A DNA stretch of 33,890 nucleotides from Candidatus Poribacteria bacterium (GTDB taxonomy: Bacteria > Poribacteria > WGA-4E > UBA9662), in NCBI GenBank assembly GCA_002709695.1, contig PAQF01000030.1, positions 36,627 through 70,516 on the forward strand. The letters run 5' to 3'. The position numbers and the translations under genes were made by a program. The notes under the pieces were generated by a model, which was not told the DNA's origin, made no database searches, and saw nothing but the letters and a program-made list of their open reading frames with translations. Each line of letters begins with the position of its first letter. The stretch's first letter is position 1. Shown piece by piece: positions 1 to 8,505 of this stretch.

Positions 1-821
1 CCCGATAAACCACTGATATTTGCATGGTCCGAAGCATCGAGACGAGCACTTATTGTGTGATCTCCTGGTAATACAATCGGTGAAGTACTATGCCGAAGTT
101 GGCTGACGCTTGTACTGGATAAGCTATCAATGTCTGCTAACCCTGAATTGACTTGGGACTTAATGGTGTAGGTTTCTCCTAGTGCGGGTTGGATCGATGA
201 ACTACTATATCTGATACCCGTTATTGCCGTGTCAGACAATTTACTGATATCTGCTAGCCCACTGACGTCAATATGCTCATCACTCAAGGTATAAATCCCT
301 TTACGAACATCATGGGATAGATTTGCATTTTTGATGTTGATTCCTATCACATCATCAGCAGTGGTATTGATTCTATGGACTTCATTTTTGTAGTCAGTAC
401 CGTTCAGCAAGTTCATCTCATTATATTCGGTGGCATGAGCAACCCGACTGATTTCATTTTTCAACGCTTGAAATTCGAGGTTGATGCTGGTTCTGTCATT
501 AGCATTAAGTGTATCGGTGGCGGCTTGTGTTGCTAGTTCCCGCATTCGACTTAGCATACCGCTAATGTCATTCAACCCGCTTTCTGCCATTTGAATCAGG
601 TTATTGGCTTGCTGGGAGTTCTCATTGGCTTGTTTCATACCCAGTATTTGGTTGTTCATTCGGGTGCTTACAGCTGATCCCGCAGAATCATCGGCGGCTT
701 TGTTGATGCGCAATCCGGAAGAGAGTCTTTGCAGAGTGTTATTAAGGCCAAATTGTGTTTGAGTCAGGTTTCTGTAGGCTAGTAAGGTTGCTGGATTACT
801 GCGTAATCTTAAACCGTTCAC
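1..821 (-). CDS. fliC: Flagellin, N-terminal part (runs off left edge)
   Basis: Reverse-strand translation gives about 273 residues of flagellin, the filament subunit exported by the flagellar type III apparatus. The N-terminus NGLRLRSNPATLLAYRNL and the segment LQRLSSGLRINKAADDSAGS are the conserved D0/D1 helices, the region that polymerises and that TLR5 recognises in other flagellins. A GTG start at 821-819 is chosen because an in-frame TAA lies directly upstream (824-822) and an AGGGGA ribosome site sits just ahead. From about residue 150 the protein enters a variable region built of loosely repeated units around SGLADI and YTI/HTI. The C-terminal D1/D0 helices lie outside the window. A hook-associated FlgL-like protein is the only close alternative; the strong D1 signature favours flagellin. 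Confidence 0.93.
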   Translation of the reverse strand, partial: MNGLRLRSNPATLLAYRNLTQTQFGLNNTLQRLSSGLRINKAADDSAGSAVSTRMNNQILGMKQANENSQQANNLIQMAESGLNDISGMLSRMRELATQAATDTLNANDRTSINLEFQALKNEISRVAHATEYNEMNLLNGTDYKNEVHRINTTADDVIGINIKNANLSHDVRKGIYTLSDEHIDVSGLADISKLSDTAITGIRYSSSSIQPALGETYTIKSQVNSGLADIDSLSSTSVSQLRHSTSPIVLPGDHTISARLDASDHANISGLS

Positions 822-871
822 TTATGTTTCCCCTTGTATTTTCACGTTGTAGTTGTGTTTGTAGCCCGCTT

Positions 872-897
872 GTTTGAGTTCCTACGCTCAATCAAAC
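872..897 (-). other. Inverted repeat at the 5' end of the flagellin leader
   Basis: GTTTGA (872-877) pairs with TCAAAC (892-897), leaving a 14-base loop. An alternative register pairs TTGAG with CTCAA inside it. The predicted sigma-28 transcription start lies at about 897, so the hairpin would form the extreme 5' end of the flagellin mRNA. A stabilising or regulatory leader hairpin is inferred; the stem is short. Confidence 0.35.
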
Positions 898-904
898 TAG
901 TTAT

Positions 905-932
905 ATATCGGCAGGAAACAGAGAAAACTTTA
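905..932 (-). promoter_or_regulatory. Sigma-28 (FliA-type) promoter of the flagellin gene
   Basis: On the minus strand, TAAAGTTT (932-925) and GCCGATAT (912-905) are separated by 12 bases. This is nearly the enterobacterial sigma-28 consensus TAAAGTTT-N11-GCCGATAA, with a spacer one base longer and the last base changed. It points at the flagellin start, with a predicted transcription start near 897 and a leader of about 75 bases. Such promoters are used for late flagellar genes. Confidence 0.8.
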
Positions 933-1401
933 GACTTTTTGCAAAAAAATTAGTAAAAAATGCATTATATGCATGATTATGAATAGGGAATAGGGAGAAA
1001 TTTAGTTATAAGTTAGCGGATTATTCAAATCAAAGTACACAAATATCTGTCATAATAAGTCAAGTTTTGCATGTTCAAAAGTTATCTATACATACTGAGC
1101 CAATCATCTTTCCAATATATTCCATCTGAAAAATGAGATTGCCTACATTATTGTCATTCCATAATTAGGAAACCGATTCCATTAGTTTTGGATTCTATAG
1201 ACGATGCTCTGCCAATTTCACCTAACTCGAAGGGATATCCTTTCCCCACTCAATTTTTTCGTTTGGACTAAGTATGTTTCAACGTCTTTTGTGTTTTAAA
1301 AAACAATCAGCAATAATCAAGTCTATTGTAGTCAAATTGTTTCAATTGTTCTTCGGTTACAAGTATGGTAATCTTGGAAAAATGCTTGATGTGATTACAT
1401 A

Positions 1402-1430
1402 TTGAATAACTCTTGCAGCCCGTATACAAT
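1402..1430 (+). promoter_or_regulatory. Sigma-70-like promoter upstream of PhyH
   Basis: TTGAAT (1402-1407) and TACAAT (1425-1430) are exactly 17 bases apart. They match 4/6 and 5/6 of the housekeeping consensus. The expected transcription start near 1437 leaves a leader of about 70 bases before the ATG at 1507. AT-rich DNA makes chance matches common, so this is a candidate only. Confidence 0.4.
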
Positions 1431-1506
1431 ATGCAAATGATGGTCATCTAGTGAAGTGTATATTTTAAAGATTATGTCATATTAGGTTTTTTCAAAGGAC
1501 TAACAA

Positions 1507-2361
1507 ATGGTACTTAGTAAAGAACAACTTAACTTCTTTGATAATTTCGGTTATCTGCTTGTTAGACAACTCTTTTCACCAACGGAAACTGAGAAGATTA
1601 TTGAAGGATTTGAATGGTCAATTCAAAATTGTGGTGGTGGTAGGAATCACGATGGCTCAAGCCGTACTATGTTTGGAGGGCCTATTGAGCACCATCCGGA
1701 AATGTGTGCGATCCTTGATCATCCTTCAATACTTGGTCTAATTGGAGGGGTGCTTGGAGAAGACTTCAATTATGGTGCTGGTGATGGGAACTATTATACT
1801 GGAGATACACATTGGCATCCTGATGGGAATTGGGGGCAGCTTTTTGCTGCTAAGATTGCTTTCTATTTGGATCCTCTGACTCGGGACACAGGAGCAGTTC
1901 GTTTAATCCCTGGTAGTCATCGACCAGATCATTTTGTTCGTAAGGAAAAAATAGATGTCAATAATTCACTTGAGCTTTTTGGTATTCTACCTACTGAGTT
2001 CCCTGGTAGTATCGCTGTTGAAACTAATCCCGGCGATATTGTGATTTTTAACCATGATTTATATCACGCAGCATTTGGTGGAGGAAATCGCAGACGTATG
2101 TTCACCATGAACTGTACACGTAGAGCCAAAACGCCAGAAGATTTGGAGGTGGCACATCGATATTTTAGCGTTCATTCACCAGGTGGATACAATGTTAAAA
2201 CAGGTGCTGGAATGTTTAATCCAACCATGATAGATACAGCTGATGAAAATCGAATGATACACCTCCGCCAACCAATAGAAATCCATGATCAACTTTTTCC
2301 GGACCTCGCTAGACATGTTGTTGATGGAGAATCAAGAGCAGAGGAGTCAGCTTTATCATAG
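1507..2361 (+). CDS. Phytanoyl-CoA dioxygenase (PhyH) family protein
   Basis: 284 residues, the usual length for compact PhyH enzymes, which are cytoplasmic Fe(II)/2-oxoglutarate-dependent hydroxylases. The metal triad is visible: H104-P-D106 in GDTHWHPDGNWG and distal H187 in FNHDLYHAAFGG. An arginine cluster at 195-197 (RRRMFTMN) probably binds the 2-oxoglutarate carboxylate. IPGSHRPDH at 134-142 is the conserved strand before the active site. The ATG at 1507 has AAAGGA about 7 bases upstream. It is closely similar to the PhyH genes at 14067 and 4069, sharing long blocks such as LDPLTR.TGA and PTEFPG.IA.ETNPGD. It precedes an epoxide hydrolase on the same strand with a 215-base gap. The substrate is unknown; phytanoyl-CoA itself is unlikely. 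Confidence 0.9.
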   Translation: MVLSKEQLNFFDNFGYLLVRQLFSPTETEKIIEGFEWSIQNCGGGRNHDGSSRTMFGGPIEHHPEMCAILDHPSILGLIGGVLGEDFNYGAGDGNYYTGDTHWHPDGNWGQLFAAKIAFYLDPLTRDTGAVRLIPGSHRPDHFVRKEKIDVNNSLELFGILPTEFPGSIAVETNPGDIVIFNHDLYHAAFGGGNRRRMFTMNCTRRAKTPEDLEVAHRYFSVHSPGGYNVKTGAGMFNPTMIDTADENRMIHLRQPIEIHDQLFPDLARHVVDGESRAEESALS

Positions 2362-2576
2362 GCAAAAATCTAGAATGTTTCGTACGTTTTTGTGAGATGA
2401 ACGGGATGATTCTGTCTGCAAGATTGGTTGGTTTTATGTGCAAACAAAGAAACAATTCAAGGGAATTAGGGAAAAAATGATCCCTACCTATTGTTATCAA
2501 CAAAGTGAACCGGTAGATGTCAGATATTTAGAAGTGTGAACTTTTCATCTGCACAGGTGAGTTGGGAAATTCTTCT

Positions 2577-3803
2577 ATGGTTACAGTTAGTCCTTACAAA
2601 ATTGATGTTCCTCAAGAAGTAATAGATGATTTGCGGGAGCGTTTACAGCGTACAAGATGGCCCGACGAAGTTTCTGGTACTGGCTGGAGCCGAGGTTGTG
2701 ATCTTTCATATATGAAAGATCTTGTTAGGTATTGGATTGATGAGTATGATTGGCGGAATCAGGAAGCGGCTCTCAATCAGTATAACCATTACCAAGGCAA
2801 TGTCGATGGTTTAAATATACATTTCCTGCATGAAAAAGGTAAGGGACCCAACCCGATGCCATTGTTTATGATGCATGGCTACCCGTGGTCATTTACCATG
2901 CTACTTCGTATTCTTCCCATGTTAACTGATCCTGAGTCCTATGGAGGAGATCCTGAAGATGCTTTTACTGTTATTGTTCCATCTATAATTGGTTTTGGAT
3001 TTTCGGAATATCCGATGGAGACTGGCTTTGGTTTCCAGCATCACCCGCGCAAGTACGATAAATTGATGGTCGAAGGGTTAGGTTACCCGCGTTATGGTAT
3101 TGAAGGCGGTGATTGGGGCGGATTTATTACCGCTCCTTATGGATTTATCTGTCCAGAAAATTTGATTGGTATACATCTTAACTGTTTGTTCCCGCGACTT
3201 GGGGATGAGAGGGAGCCGGAAGATAAAGACCCTGATATTCTCCGTGGGCTTGGCATGAAATGGGCTCCTCTCAAGCCCACCGACCCTGATATGCTCTGGT
3301 ATTGGAAAAACGTTGAGCGTTATTGGATTGATGAAGGTGCTTATTGTCACCAGCAAATGACACGGCCACAGACACTTTCTCTAGCAATTAGTGATTCTCC
3401 TGTAGGCATGGCAGCTTGGATTATTGAGAAATGGCGTGCCTGGAGTGGTTGGGGTGGAGATTTTGAAAAGCTATTCCCTAAGGATATGATAATCACCAAC
3501 GTTATGCTTTATTGGGTTACAAATTCATTTTGGTCAGCTATCCGGTTGTATAGTGAGTCCTATTATCATCCTTGGGAATTGGAGCCGGGAAGCCGTATCG
3601 AAGTGCCAACTGCTGTTGCGGCATATCCACATGAGTTGGCACCAATTGTTCGTAAACGGGCAGAGAGATACTATAATGTTGTCCATTTCAACAAATACTC
3701 AGAAGGTGGGCATTTCGCGATCCACGAGAGAGCTGAAGAAATGTCCGCTGATTTACGTGAATTCTTCCGTCCTCTTAGGAGAAAAGAAAATTTTTTATCC
3801 TGA
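2577..3803 (+). CDS. Epoxide hydrolase, microsomal type (alpha/beta hydrolase)
   Basis: 408 residues from ATG 2577. The N-terminal 110 residues are the epoxide hydrolase N domain (VSPYKIDVPQEVIDDLRERL, then RTRWPDE). The alpha/beta hydrolase core follows, with the oxyanion-hole motif HGYP at about 100-103. The nucleophile aspartate is in GGDWGG at about D179, and the catalytic histidine in GGHFAIHE at about H379. Family members open an epoxide to a vicinal diol with water through an enzyme ester. An in-frame TTG at 2562 would add five residues, but AGGTGAG is too close to it, whereas GGGA is well placed for 2577. No signal peptide or N-terminal membrane anchor is seen, so it is probably cytosolic, like bacterial relatives. 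Its nearest same-strand neighbour is the PhyH gene upstream, 215 bases away. Confidence 0.9.
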   Translation: MVTVSPYKIDVPQEVIDDLRERLQRTRWPDEVSGTGWSRGCDLSYMKDLVRYWIDEYDWRNQEAALNQYNHYQGNVDGLNIHFLHEKGKGPNPMPLFMMHGYPWSFTMLLRILPMLTDPESYGGDPEDAFTVIVPSIIGFGFSEYPMETGFGFQHHPRKYDKLMVEGLGYPRYGIEGGDWGGFITAPYGFICPENLIGIHLNCLFPRLGDEREPEDKDPDILRGLGMKWAPLKPTDPDMLWYWKNVERYWIDEGAYCHQQMTRPQTLSLAISDSPVGMAAWIIEKWRAWSGWGGDFEKLFPKDMIITNVMLYWVTNSFWSAIRLYSESYYHPWELEPGSRIEVPTAVAAYPHELAPIVRKRAERYYNVVHFNKYSEGGHFAIHERAEEMSADLREFFRPLRRKENFLS

Positions 3804-3855
3804 AGAACAATTGGGCAGTTGTCAGATAGCTTTTCTAATTCAGTTCTATCCGATT

Positions 3856-3892
3856 GCTGATACTTCTGTGTGAATTTGATAGAAGTATCGGC
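3856..3892. terminator. Hairpin between convergent genes
   Basis: GCTGATACTTCT (3856-3867) pairs with AGAAGTATCGGC (3881-3892) over 12 base pairs including one G-U, with a 13-base loop. It lies between the convergent epoxide hydrolase (plus) and PhyH (minus) genes, where a transcript end is expected. Neither strand has a clear U-run after the stem, so it may stabilise 3' ends rather than act as a classic intrinsic terminator. Confidence 0.5.
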
Positions 3893-4068
3893 TTAGACGT
3901 ACAACGAAAATCTCTATAATTCCGGTGTGTTTCGAAATTCGGCTCTGCTCGGTTATTTGCTATTGGTATGTTCTGTTTGCTTAAATTATCGTTGTTTTCT
4001 ACTGTTTTTGGTTATATTAAGGAATAGCTAGAATTGAAATCAGCTATTGGTTCGTCAATCACTGGGAA

Positions 4069-4896
4069 TTATAAGGTTGGAAAAGGACGAAGGATAGTAT
4101 CATTGGGGTGAACGAGAGCATGACGTTCATGACATTGCTCCAGATGCTTTAAACGCTCAGGTGGTGCTGTATCTAGAATAATGTCGGTGTACATACCACC
4201 AATTTTGAAACCGTGTGCAACAGGGCAATGGGCTTTTAGATAACCATCAACACGAGCTATCCCTTCCTCAGTATGGCCACGCTTGTGCAAATTCATTGTG
4301 AACATTCGCCGTCGCGAACTTCCGCCAAAGGCTGCATGAAAAGTGTTGTGATTGAAAACTACAAGATCGCCAGGATTGGTCTCTAAGGCGACAGCACCGG
4401 GGATTTCGGTCGGTGAAATCCCGAGTAGGTCTTGGGATTGGTTCCAATCTTGACCCGATGTTCTCCACGAAGAATCGAGTCGATGACTGCCGGGAAGAAC
4501 ACGTAAACAACCGGTATCTCGTGTTAGAGGATCGAGGTAGAAAGCTAATTTGATGGCAAACAACTCAGGATAGCCTCCGTCAGGGTGCCAGCCGGTATCA
4601 CCTGAGTAATAATTTCCATCGCCTGAACCGTAATTAAAATCATCACCTAAGATCTCCGAGGAAATTCCTAGAATGCGAGAGTCATCAAGTAATGTAGATA
4701 ACTTTGCACTGTAATCTATCGTAGGCACAATAATGGTTCGTTTTGACCCGTCATGGCTTTTTCCCTCTCCGTGAGTTTGTAGAACCATTTCGAATTCCTC
4801 AATGATCCAAGAGACTTCTTCTGGTTTAAAGAGCTCCGGAAAAGCTAAGTACCCAAAAGTATCGAAAAAGCTAAGTTGTTGTTCAGATAGCTGCAT
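4069..4896 (-). CDS. Phytanoyl-CoA dioxygenase (PhyH) family protein
   Basis: 275 residues. The Fe(II) triad falls at the same positions as in its paralogues: H104-P-D106 (TGWHPDGGYP) and H187 (HNTFHAAFGG), followed by RRRMFTMN. PGSHR is at 135-139. The start is supported by a GGAGG ribosome site about 9 bases upstream on the minus strand. It is more divergent than the 1507/14067 pair: VPTIDYSAKLS replaces the EHHPxMCAIL segment, so substrate contacts may differ. It is the last of three minus-strand genes (LamG, GH36, PhyH), 159 bases after the glycosidase stop, so co-transcription is plausible. A role in oxidising a sugar or glycoside product is only an inference from that neighbour. Confidence 0.88.
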   Translation of the reverse strand: MQLSEQQLSFFDTFGYLAFPELFKPEEVSWIIEEFEMVLQTHGEGKSHDGSKRTIIVPTIDYSAKLSTLLDDSRILGISSEILGDDFNYGSGDGNYYSGDTGWHPDGGYPELFAIKLAFYLDPLTRDTGCLRVLPGSHRLDSSWRTSGQDWNQSQDLLGISPTEIPGAVALETNPGDLVVFNHNTFHAAFGGSSRRRMFTMNLHKRGHTEEGIARVDGYLKAHCPVAHGFKIGGMYTDIILDTAPPERLKHLEQCHERHALVHPNDTILRPFPTL

Positions 4897-5055
4897 GTCT
4901 TCTTCCTCCCAATTATATTGATTTTACCAAAATAATTTTACGAAGTTTGTTTACATTGGGACTATAAGTCCTTGTGGAATTTCTCGCAATTTTTAAGTTG
5001 CTGAATGTGTCTTCTGTTAAGGGGGTTAAATAACATTCAAGTGACTTTCGTACTG

Positions 5056-7020
5056 TTAACCCTTCAATTTGTAGCTAATGATTGCAGAACCAGGTTGTTC
5101 GGTTATAGAAACGAGTAAACCTGATTCCATTAGTTCCCGGCCAGTCACCTCAACTTCATCTAATTGATCAAGGTTATTCAATGTATATTTAGCTTCAGCG
5201 ATTAGTCCTTGCAGGCGAAAGCGGGCAGATTCATATACACTGTCTGGTCGGCGAAAAACTTGTATCACTCCTTCGCCTAGTTCCTGTCGATCGAACTGCC
5301 AAGCCATCCAGACCTCGTTGGTCGAATTGTATGGTGTCAGTGGATAATAATCTCCTAAACTATAGGGACTGACAACACTCCACTCGGCATATCGTTGGCG
5401 TAATTCTTCAAAATCCTGATCAGGATTTCTCATATCATAACAAGCTGTGGAATGAACGCACATTTGGCTTCGAAAAGTGTAGGCATCAAAAGCATTAATA
5501 CCCGTGCCGTAGAAAGGAATCCAAGACGCAATACCATATGTATGATTTTGTTGCGCTGTCGGTTCTAAAATTAAGTCACTTCGGAGTAAAGGCACGGCGC
5601 GTCTTAATGTTTCCAAATCATTTCGTCTTCCACCAGAAGCGCAAGTGTCAATTAACATGTCAGGATGACGCCGACGCAACTCATCCCAGTAGTCAAGGAA
5701 TCCCATTACGTATTTTATTTCGGTAATACCTTGACGATTTTCCGAGTCATTACCCTGCCAGAGGGCTAGGGGATCTATGTTGAAATCAACACGGTAAAGA
5801 TCAATACCCTGTTCATTAATGAGATTGTCTACATGTTCTATTAACCAGGAACGCGCGTCAGAATTACCAAGATTAAGTAATTTCCACTCAGTGTCTCCCA
5901 ATAACCATTCAGGATGACTATCATATAACCATGTACCGGGTGTTACTCGCTCAACTTCGAACCAAACGATACTTTTAACATCCTTACTACGACCGTAATC
6001 CGTAATAGCGCGTAGTTGATTAGGAAATCGAATTGTATCAACTTCCCAAGTTCCAGTGTTTGTCCAACCCGATTCGTTTGGATACCACCCAGCATCCATC
6101 CACCAATAATCTAGTTTTAGTCCTTCCCGGAGATAACCATCTATAAACATCTTCTGGTTTTCCTCGTTGGCGTTGATCATTTCTTCATATTGATGCGAAC
6201 TACAGGCTGCGGTTTGTGGAGCAACCGGCTGACCATATGGACGAGGAAGATTTTGTGTCAACATCCAATAACGCCAAGTGTTATGAGCCCGAAGACTATC
6301 AGTATCCCAAAATTGTATCGCTATTAAAGGACTTCGTACCTCCTCACCTGGATGCAGTAGGAAATGAGTCAGTTCTTGTCCAGCCCGGACATGTAACTCG
6401 GGGTTCTCGTCACGATCAAACTTGATTGACCATTGTCCTGGCCATCCGATTGCGATGAGTACTCCACCTTCTGACAATTGGAGGTTGAAATATGGAAAAT
6501 CGCTGTTAGAAGACCTACCACCAGAAGTAGAGATTTCTTTGCTAGTCTCTGGTTCCAATAGGGTTTGGTGAGGTTGATAATCAGTTGGAGTACAGGGGCT
6601 CCCCGTATGGTGATTAAGCAGATATTCTCCTTCTGAGCTGGTAAATTTAGTGTCTAACGCTTGGATATCCGCTATGATTGGTGTGTTCTCCGAGCCTGTG
6701 TTTCGGAAGGAGAGTGTCCATTCAACAATGGGGAAGTGATTGTATTCCACCATCAAACAACTAAGGACTACACCTGTTACTGTATCTGTATATACTAGTT
6801 TGTTTTCAGTTCGGTGTTCATCCAGTTTTTGGGTATGACGTTGCAGATCCCAATTTTTAAGTAATTGGTGGGATGGTTGTCCTCCATAACTGAATGAAAA
6901 TGGCAAATCAAGGTAGCTTCGATCCTCATGTTTGAATTTTTCAGTTACCCAATGTTCTCTCTTAGACATCTCGGAGGTAACCATGTACTTAGTAACAGGT
7001 ACTTGCGAAATCACGCTCAT
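5056..7020 (-). CDS. GH36-type alpha-galactosidase (melibiase)
   Basis: 654 residues, near the usual length for clan GH-D family 36, which hydrolyses terminal alpha-galactosides with retention. The N-terminal beta-sandwich (about 1-260) carries FSFSYGG. The TIM barrel begins near 300 with LDYWWMDAGWYP. WFEVERVTPGTW lies at 353-364. The nucleophile is D412 in YRVDFN and the acid/base D468 in CASGGRRND. The C-terminal part is a beta domain ending near 654. No signal peptide is visible, so it is predicted cytoplasmic. AAGGAG precedes the start with a rather long spacer of about 12 bases. It lies between a LamG gene and a PhyH gene on the same strand. The 24805 gene is a clear paralogue. Activity on another alpha-linked sugar within clan GH-D is possible. 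Confidence 0.88.
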   Translation of the reverse strand: MSVISQVPVTKYMVTSEMSKREHWVTEKFKHEDRSYLDLPFSFSYGGQPSHQLLKNWDLQRHTQKLDEHRTENKLVYTDTVTGVVLSCLMVEYNHFPIVEWTLSFRNTGSENTPIIADIQALDTKFTSSEGEYLLNHHTGSPCTPTDYQPHQTLLEPETSKEISTSGGRSSNSDFPYFNLQLSEGGVLIAIGWPGQWSIKFDRDENPELHVRAGQELTHFLLHPGEEVRSPLIAIQFWDTDSLRAHNTWRYWMLTQNLPRPYGQPVAPQTAACSSHQYEEMINANEENQKMFIDGYLREGLKLDYWWMDAGWYPNESGWTNTGTWEVDTIRFPNQLRAITDYGRSKDVKSIVWFEVERVTPGTWLYDSHPEWLLGDTEWKLLNLGNSDARSWLIEHVDNLINEQGIDLYRVDFNIDPLALWQGNDSENRQGITEIKYVMGFLDYWDELRRRHPDMLIDTCASGGRRNDLETLRRAVPLLRSDLILEPTAQQNHTYGIASWIPFYGTGINAFDAYTFRSQMCVHSTACYDMRNPDQDFEELRQRYAEWSVVSPYSLGDYYPLTPYNSTNEVWMAWQFDRQELGEGVIQVFRRPDSVYESARFRLQGLIAEAKYTLNNLDQLDEVEVTGRELMESGLLVSITEQPGSAIISYKLKG

Positions 7021-7254
7021 CCGATCTTTAAACTCCTTGCATGATGTGTTAAAAAATTGTTTGCGTACAAGTAGACGAAAAATATTGATGTCAGTGTAAT
7101 AGGAACTTTAACCTTGTTTCTAATTAGTTTCCACCCCAAGCTTGGTTGCGTCCAATTCTAAGTTTGCATCCGTAAATTCAAAAATGCACAACCACAGCTA
7201 AAATCGAAACATAAACAACAGTGCAGTTACCATTGAAATTCGATTCTTTAAGTT

Positions 7255-8070
7255 TTACTGGGTCTTGACCACAGACCAAATTGAAGTTAATCGGTTCGTG
7301 GATGCTACCGCAAGGGCACCGACTAAACCCTGCTTCATGATTTTCTTGATTTCTTCTTCAGTCAAAGCGACATTAAAAATTCCGAGTTCATCAATTGCCC
7401 CAGTAAAATGGAATGCTTTTTCCGGTAAATTTGTGCCAATACCCAGAACTGCGTTTACTGTCTCGCATTGGTTTTTGAGATTGCCCCCGTGTGCCCCAGA
7501 TTCTAGCCTTTTACCATCAAGATAAAATTCTGCTTCCCATATCCCTCCAGGAAAAACAATAGCAACATGCTGCCACTTTTTAAAAGGAATTGGTACTTCA
7601 GTATTTGCTGCACATCTGAGTTCGCCGACAAACAGGCTTTTTTTAGGTCCTTGAGGACCATTAATCTCAACCGAGAAGTATTTCATAGGTTGTTTCTCTC
7701 CCCAAGCAACAATGGTTTGCCTTTCGTCTTCCTTCATTGGTCGGAACCAAAAAACAACTGTTCGATGTGCGTTACCACTAATACCCAGTTTCTTTCTGGA
7801 AACGGCATGTGAACCATTGCCGAAATCTAGTGCTGTGCCGAACTTTCCTGGGACCCACTTTGGACTTCGCATCAGGTTACAATTATTGCGCCTAGGGGAT
7901 GAATCTTTGGCAATATTGCCGCTTCCGTCATCAAACAACCAAATCCCGAAAGCATTGTTAATATCAATTGCAAAAACATCGGCAGTTAAAATTATGTTGA
8001 TACATATGATGCTGACGTATAAACAACTCAATTTTTTTGTAAACACGACTGTCAATTTACCTTCCCACAC
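7255..8070 (-). CDS. Secreted LamG / concanavalin A-like domain protein
   Basis: 271 residues. A signal peptide spans roughly residues 9-34 (KKLSCLYVSIICINIILTAD, then VFA). One LamG-type jelly-roll fold follows, recognisable from FGIWLFDDGSGNIAKDSS, PGKFGTALDF, KWQHVAIVF, FYLDGKRL and GAIDELGIFNVALTEEEI. Such domains bind carbohydrate or protein outside the cytoplasm and show no catalytic residues. The C-terminus RLTSIWSVVKTQ resembles the tails of the two other LamG proteins here. The start is uncertain: GTG 8070 is the longest option, while TTG 8055 and GTG 8046 lie downstream of a GGGAAGG site and also leave an intact signal peptide. It is the first gene of the LamG-GH36-PhyH set, so binding the substrate of the glycosidase is a fair guess. 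Confidence 0.85.
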   Translation of the reverse strand: MWEGKLTVVFTKKLSCLYVSIICINIILTADVFAIDINNAFGIWLFDDGSGNIAKDSSPRRNNCNLMRSPKWVPGKFGTALDFGNGSHAVSRKKLGISGNAHRTVVFWFRPMKEDERQTIVAWGEKQPMKYFSVEINGPQGPKKSLFVGELRCAANTEVPIPFKKWQHVAIVFPGGIWEAEFYLDGKRLESGAHGGNLKNQCETVNAVLGIGTNLPEKAFHFTGAIDELGIFNVALTEEEIKKIMKQGLVGALAVASTNRLTSIWSVVKTQ

Positions 8071-8505
8071 TAGTTTTTAAAACGAAAGTATCCAACTAAC
8101 TGAGTTTTGTAGCTGAACCCCCTTGTTTATCAACTGTTCCTATATCAACCATGCTATGCAGGTACTTGGAAGTGTTTCAGTTGAAACGTTAATTAGAGGA
8201 TATATCGAATCTTGCCTCTAATATGACATATTTTATTATAATATAGTAAACTACTTTGTTTGTTCGTGGCAAAGGTTTTTGATGCGTCTTTGAATTCAGA
8301 ATTAATGTTGTATGATATCTCTTCAATAGTGGTAAACAGATCTAATCACATGTTCCTATATTTTCTGTTCGCCTCTAGGTGTAATATAAGGCTTTATGGA
8401 CCATTAAGATTGATGACGTAGAAATTGTCTTTACCAACAGATTTTTCCCATAATTGTTGCAGGAAAATTGGGGGAAATATTATTCAACTGAAAGGAAATT
8501 ATTAA
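8071..8505. other. Divergent intergenic region, LamG / cupin
   Basis: This AT-rich 435-base gap separates the minus-strand LamG gene from the plus-strand cupin gene. It contains two inverted repeats close together (8174-8187 and 8192-8222), listed separately. I see no convincing ORF or consensus promoter elsewhere in it. Confidence 0.55.
8174..8222. promoter_or_regulatory. Paired inverted repeats, possible operator
   Basis: GTTTCA-GT-TGAAAC at 8174-8187 is a 6-2-6 palindrome. Four bases later ATTAGAGG (8192-8199) pairs perfectly with CCTCTAAT (8215-8222) over a 15-base loop. They lie in the divergent region between LamG and cupin, where a repressor or activator could control either side. No known regulator family is recognised from the sequence. 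Confidence 0.35.

Larger units (their letters stand above)
822..1506. other. Divergent intergenic region, flagellin / PhyH
   Basis: About 685 AT-rich bases separate the flagellin gene (minus) from the first PhyH gene (plus). It holds the sigma-28 promoter and leader hairpin near 872-932, a small inverted repeat (ATGCAT-TAT-ATGCAT) at 960-974, and a sigma-70-like promoter at 1402-1430. I see no convincing coding sequence between about 975 and 1400. Confidence 0.6.

Noticed and set aside
4959-4971. GGACT-ATA-AGTCC palindrome upstream of the 4069 PhyH gene
   Set aside because: Short 5-3-5 symmetry without a promoter nearby; expected by chance in this much sequence.
5023-5062. GGGTTAA/TTAACCC pair at the end of the first GH36 gene
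   Set aside because: Seven pairs over a 26-base loop, overlapping the stop codon; likely chance.
7136-7145. CCAAGCTTGG palindrome between LamG and GH36 genes
   Set aside because: A ten-base palindrome alone is common by chance and no promoter accompanies it.
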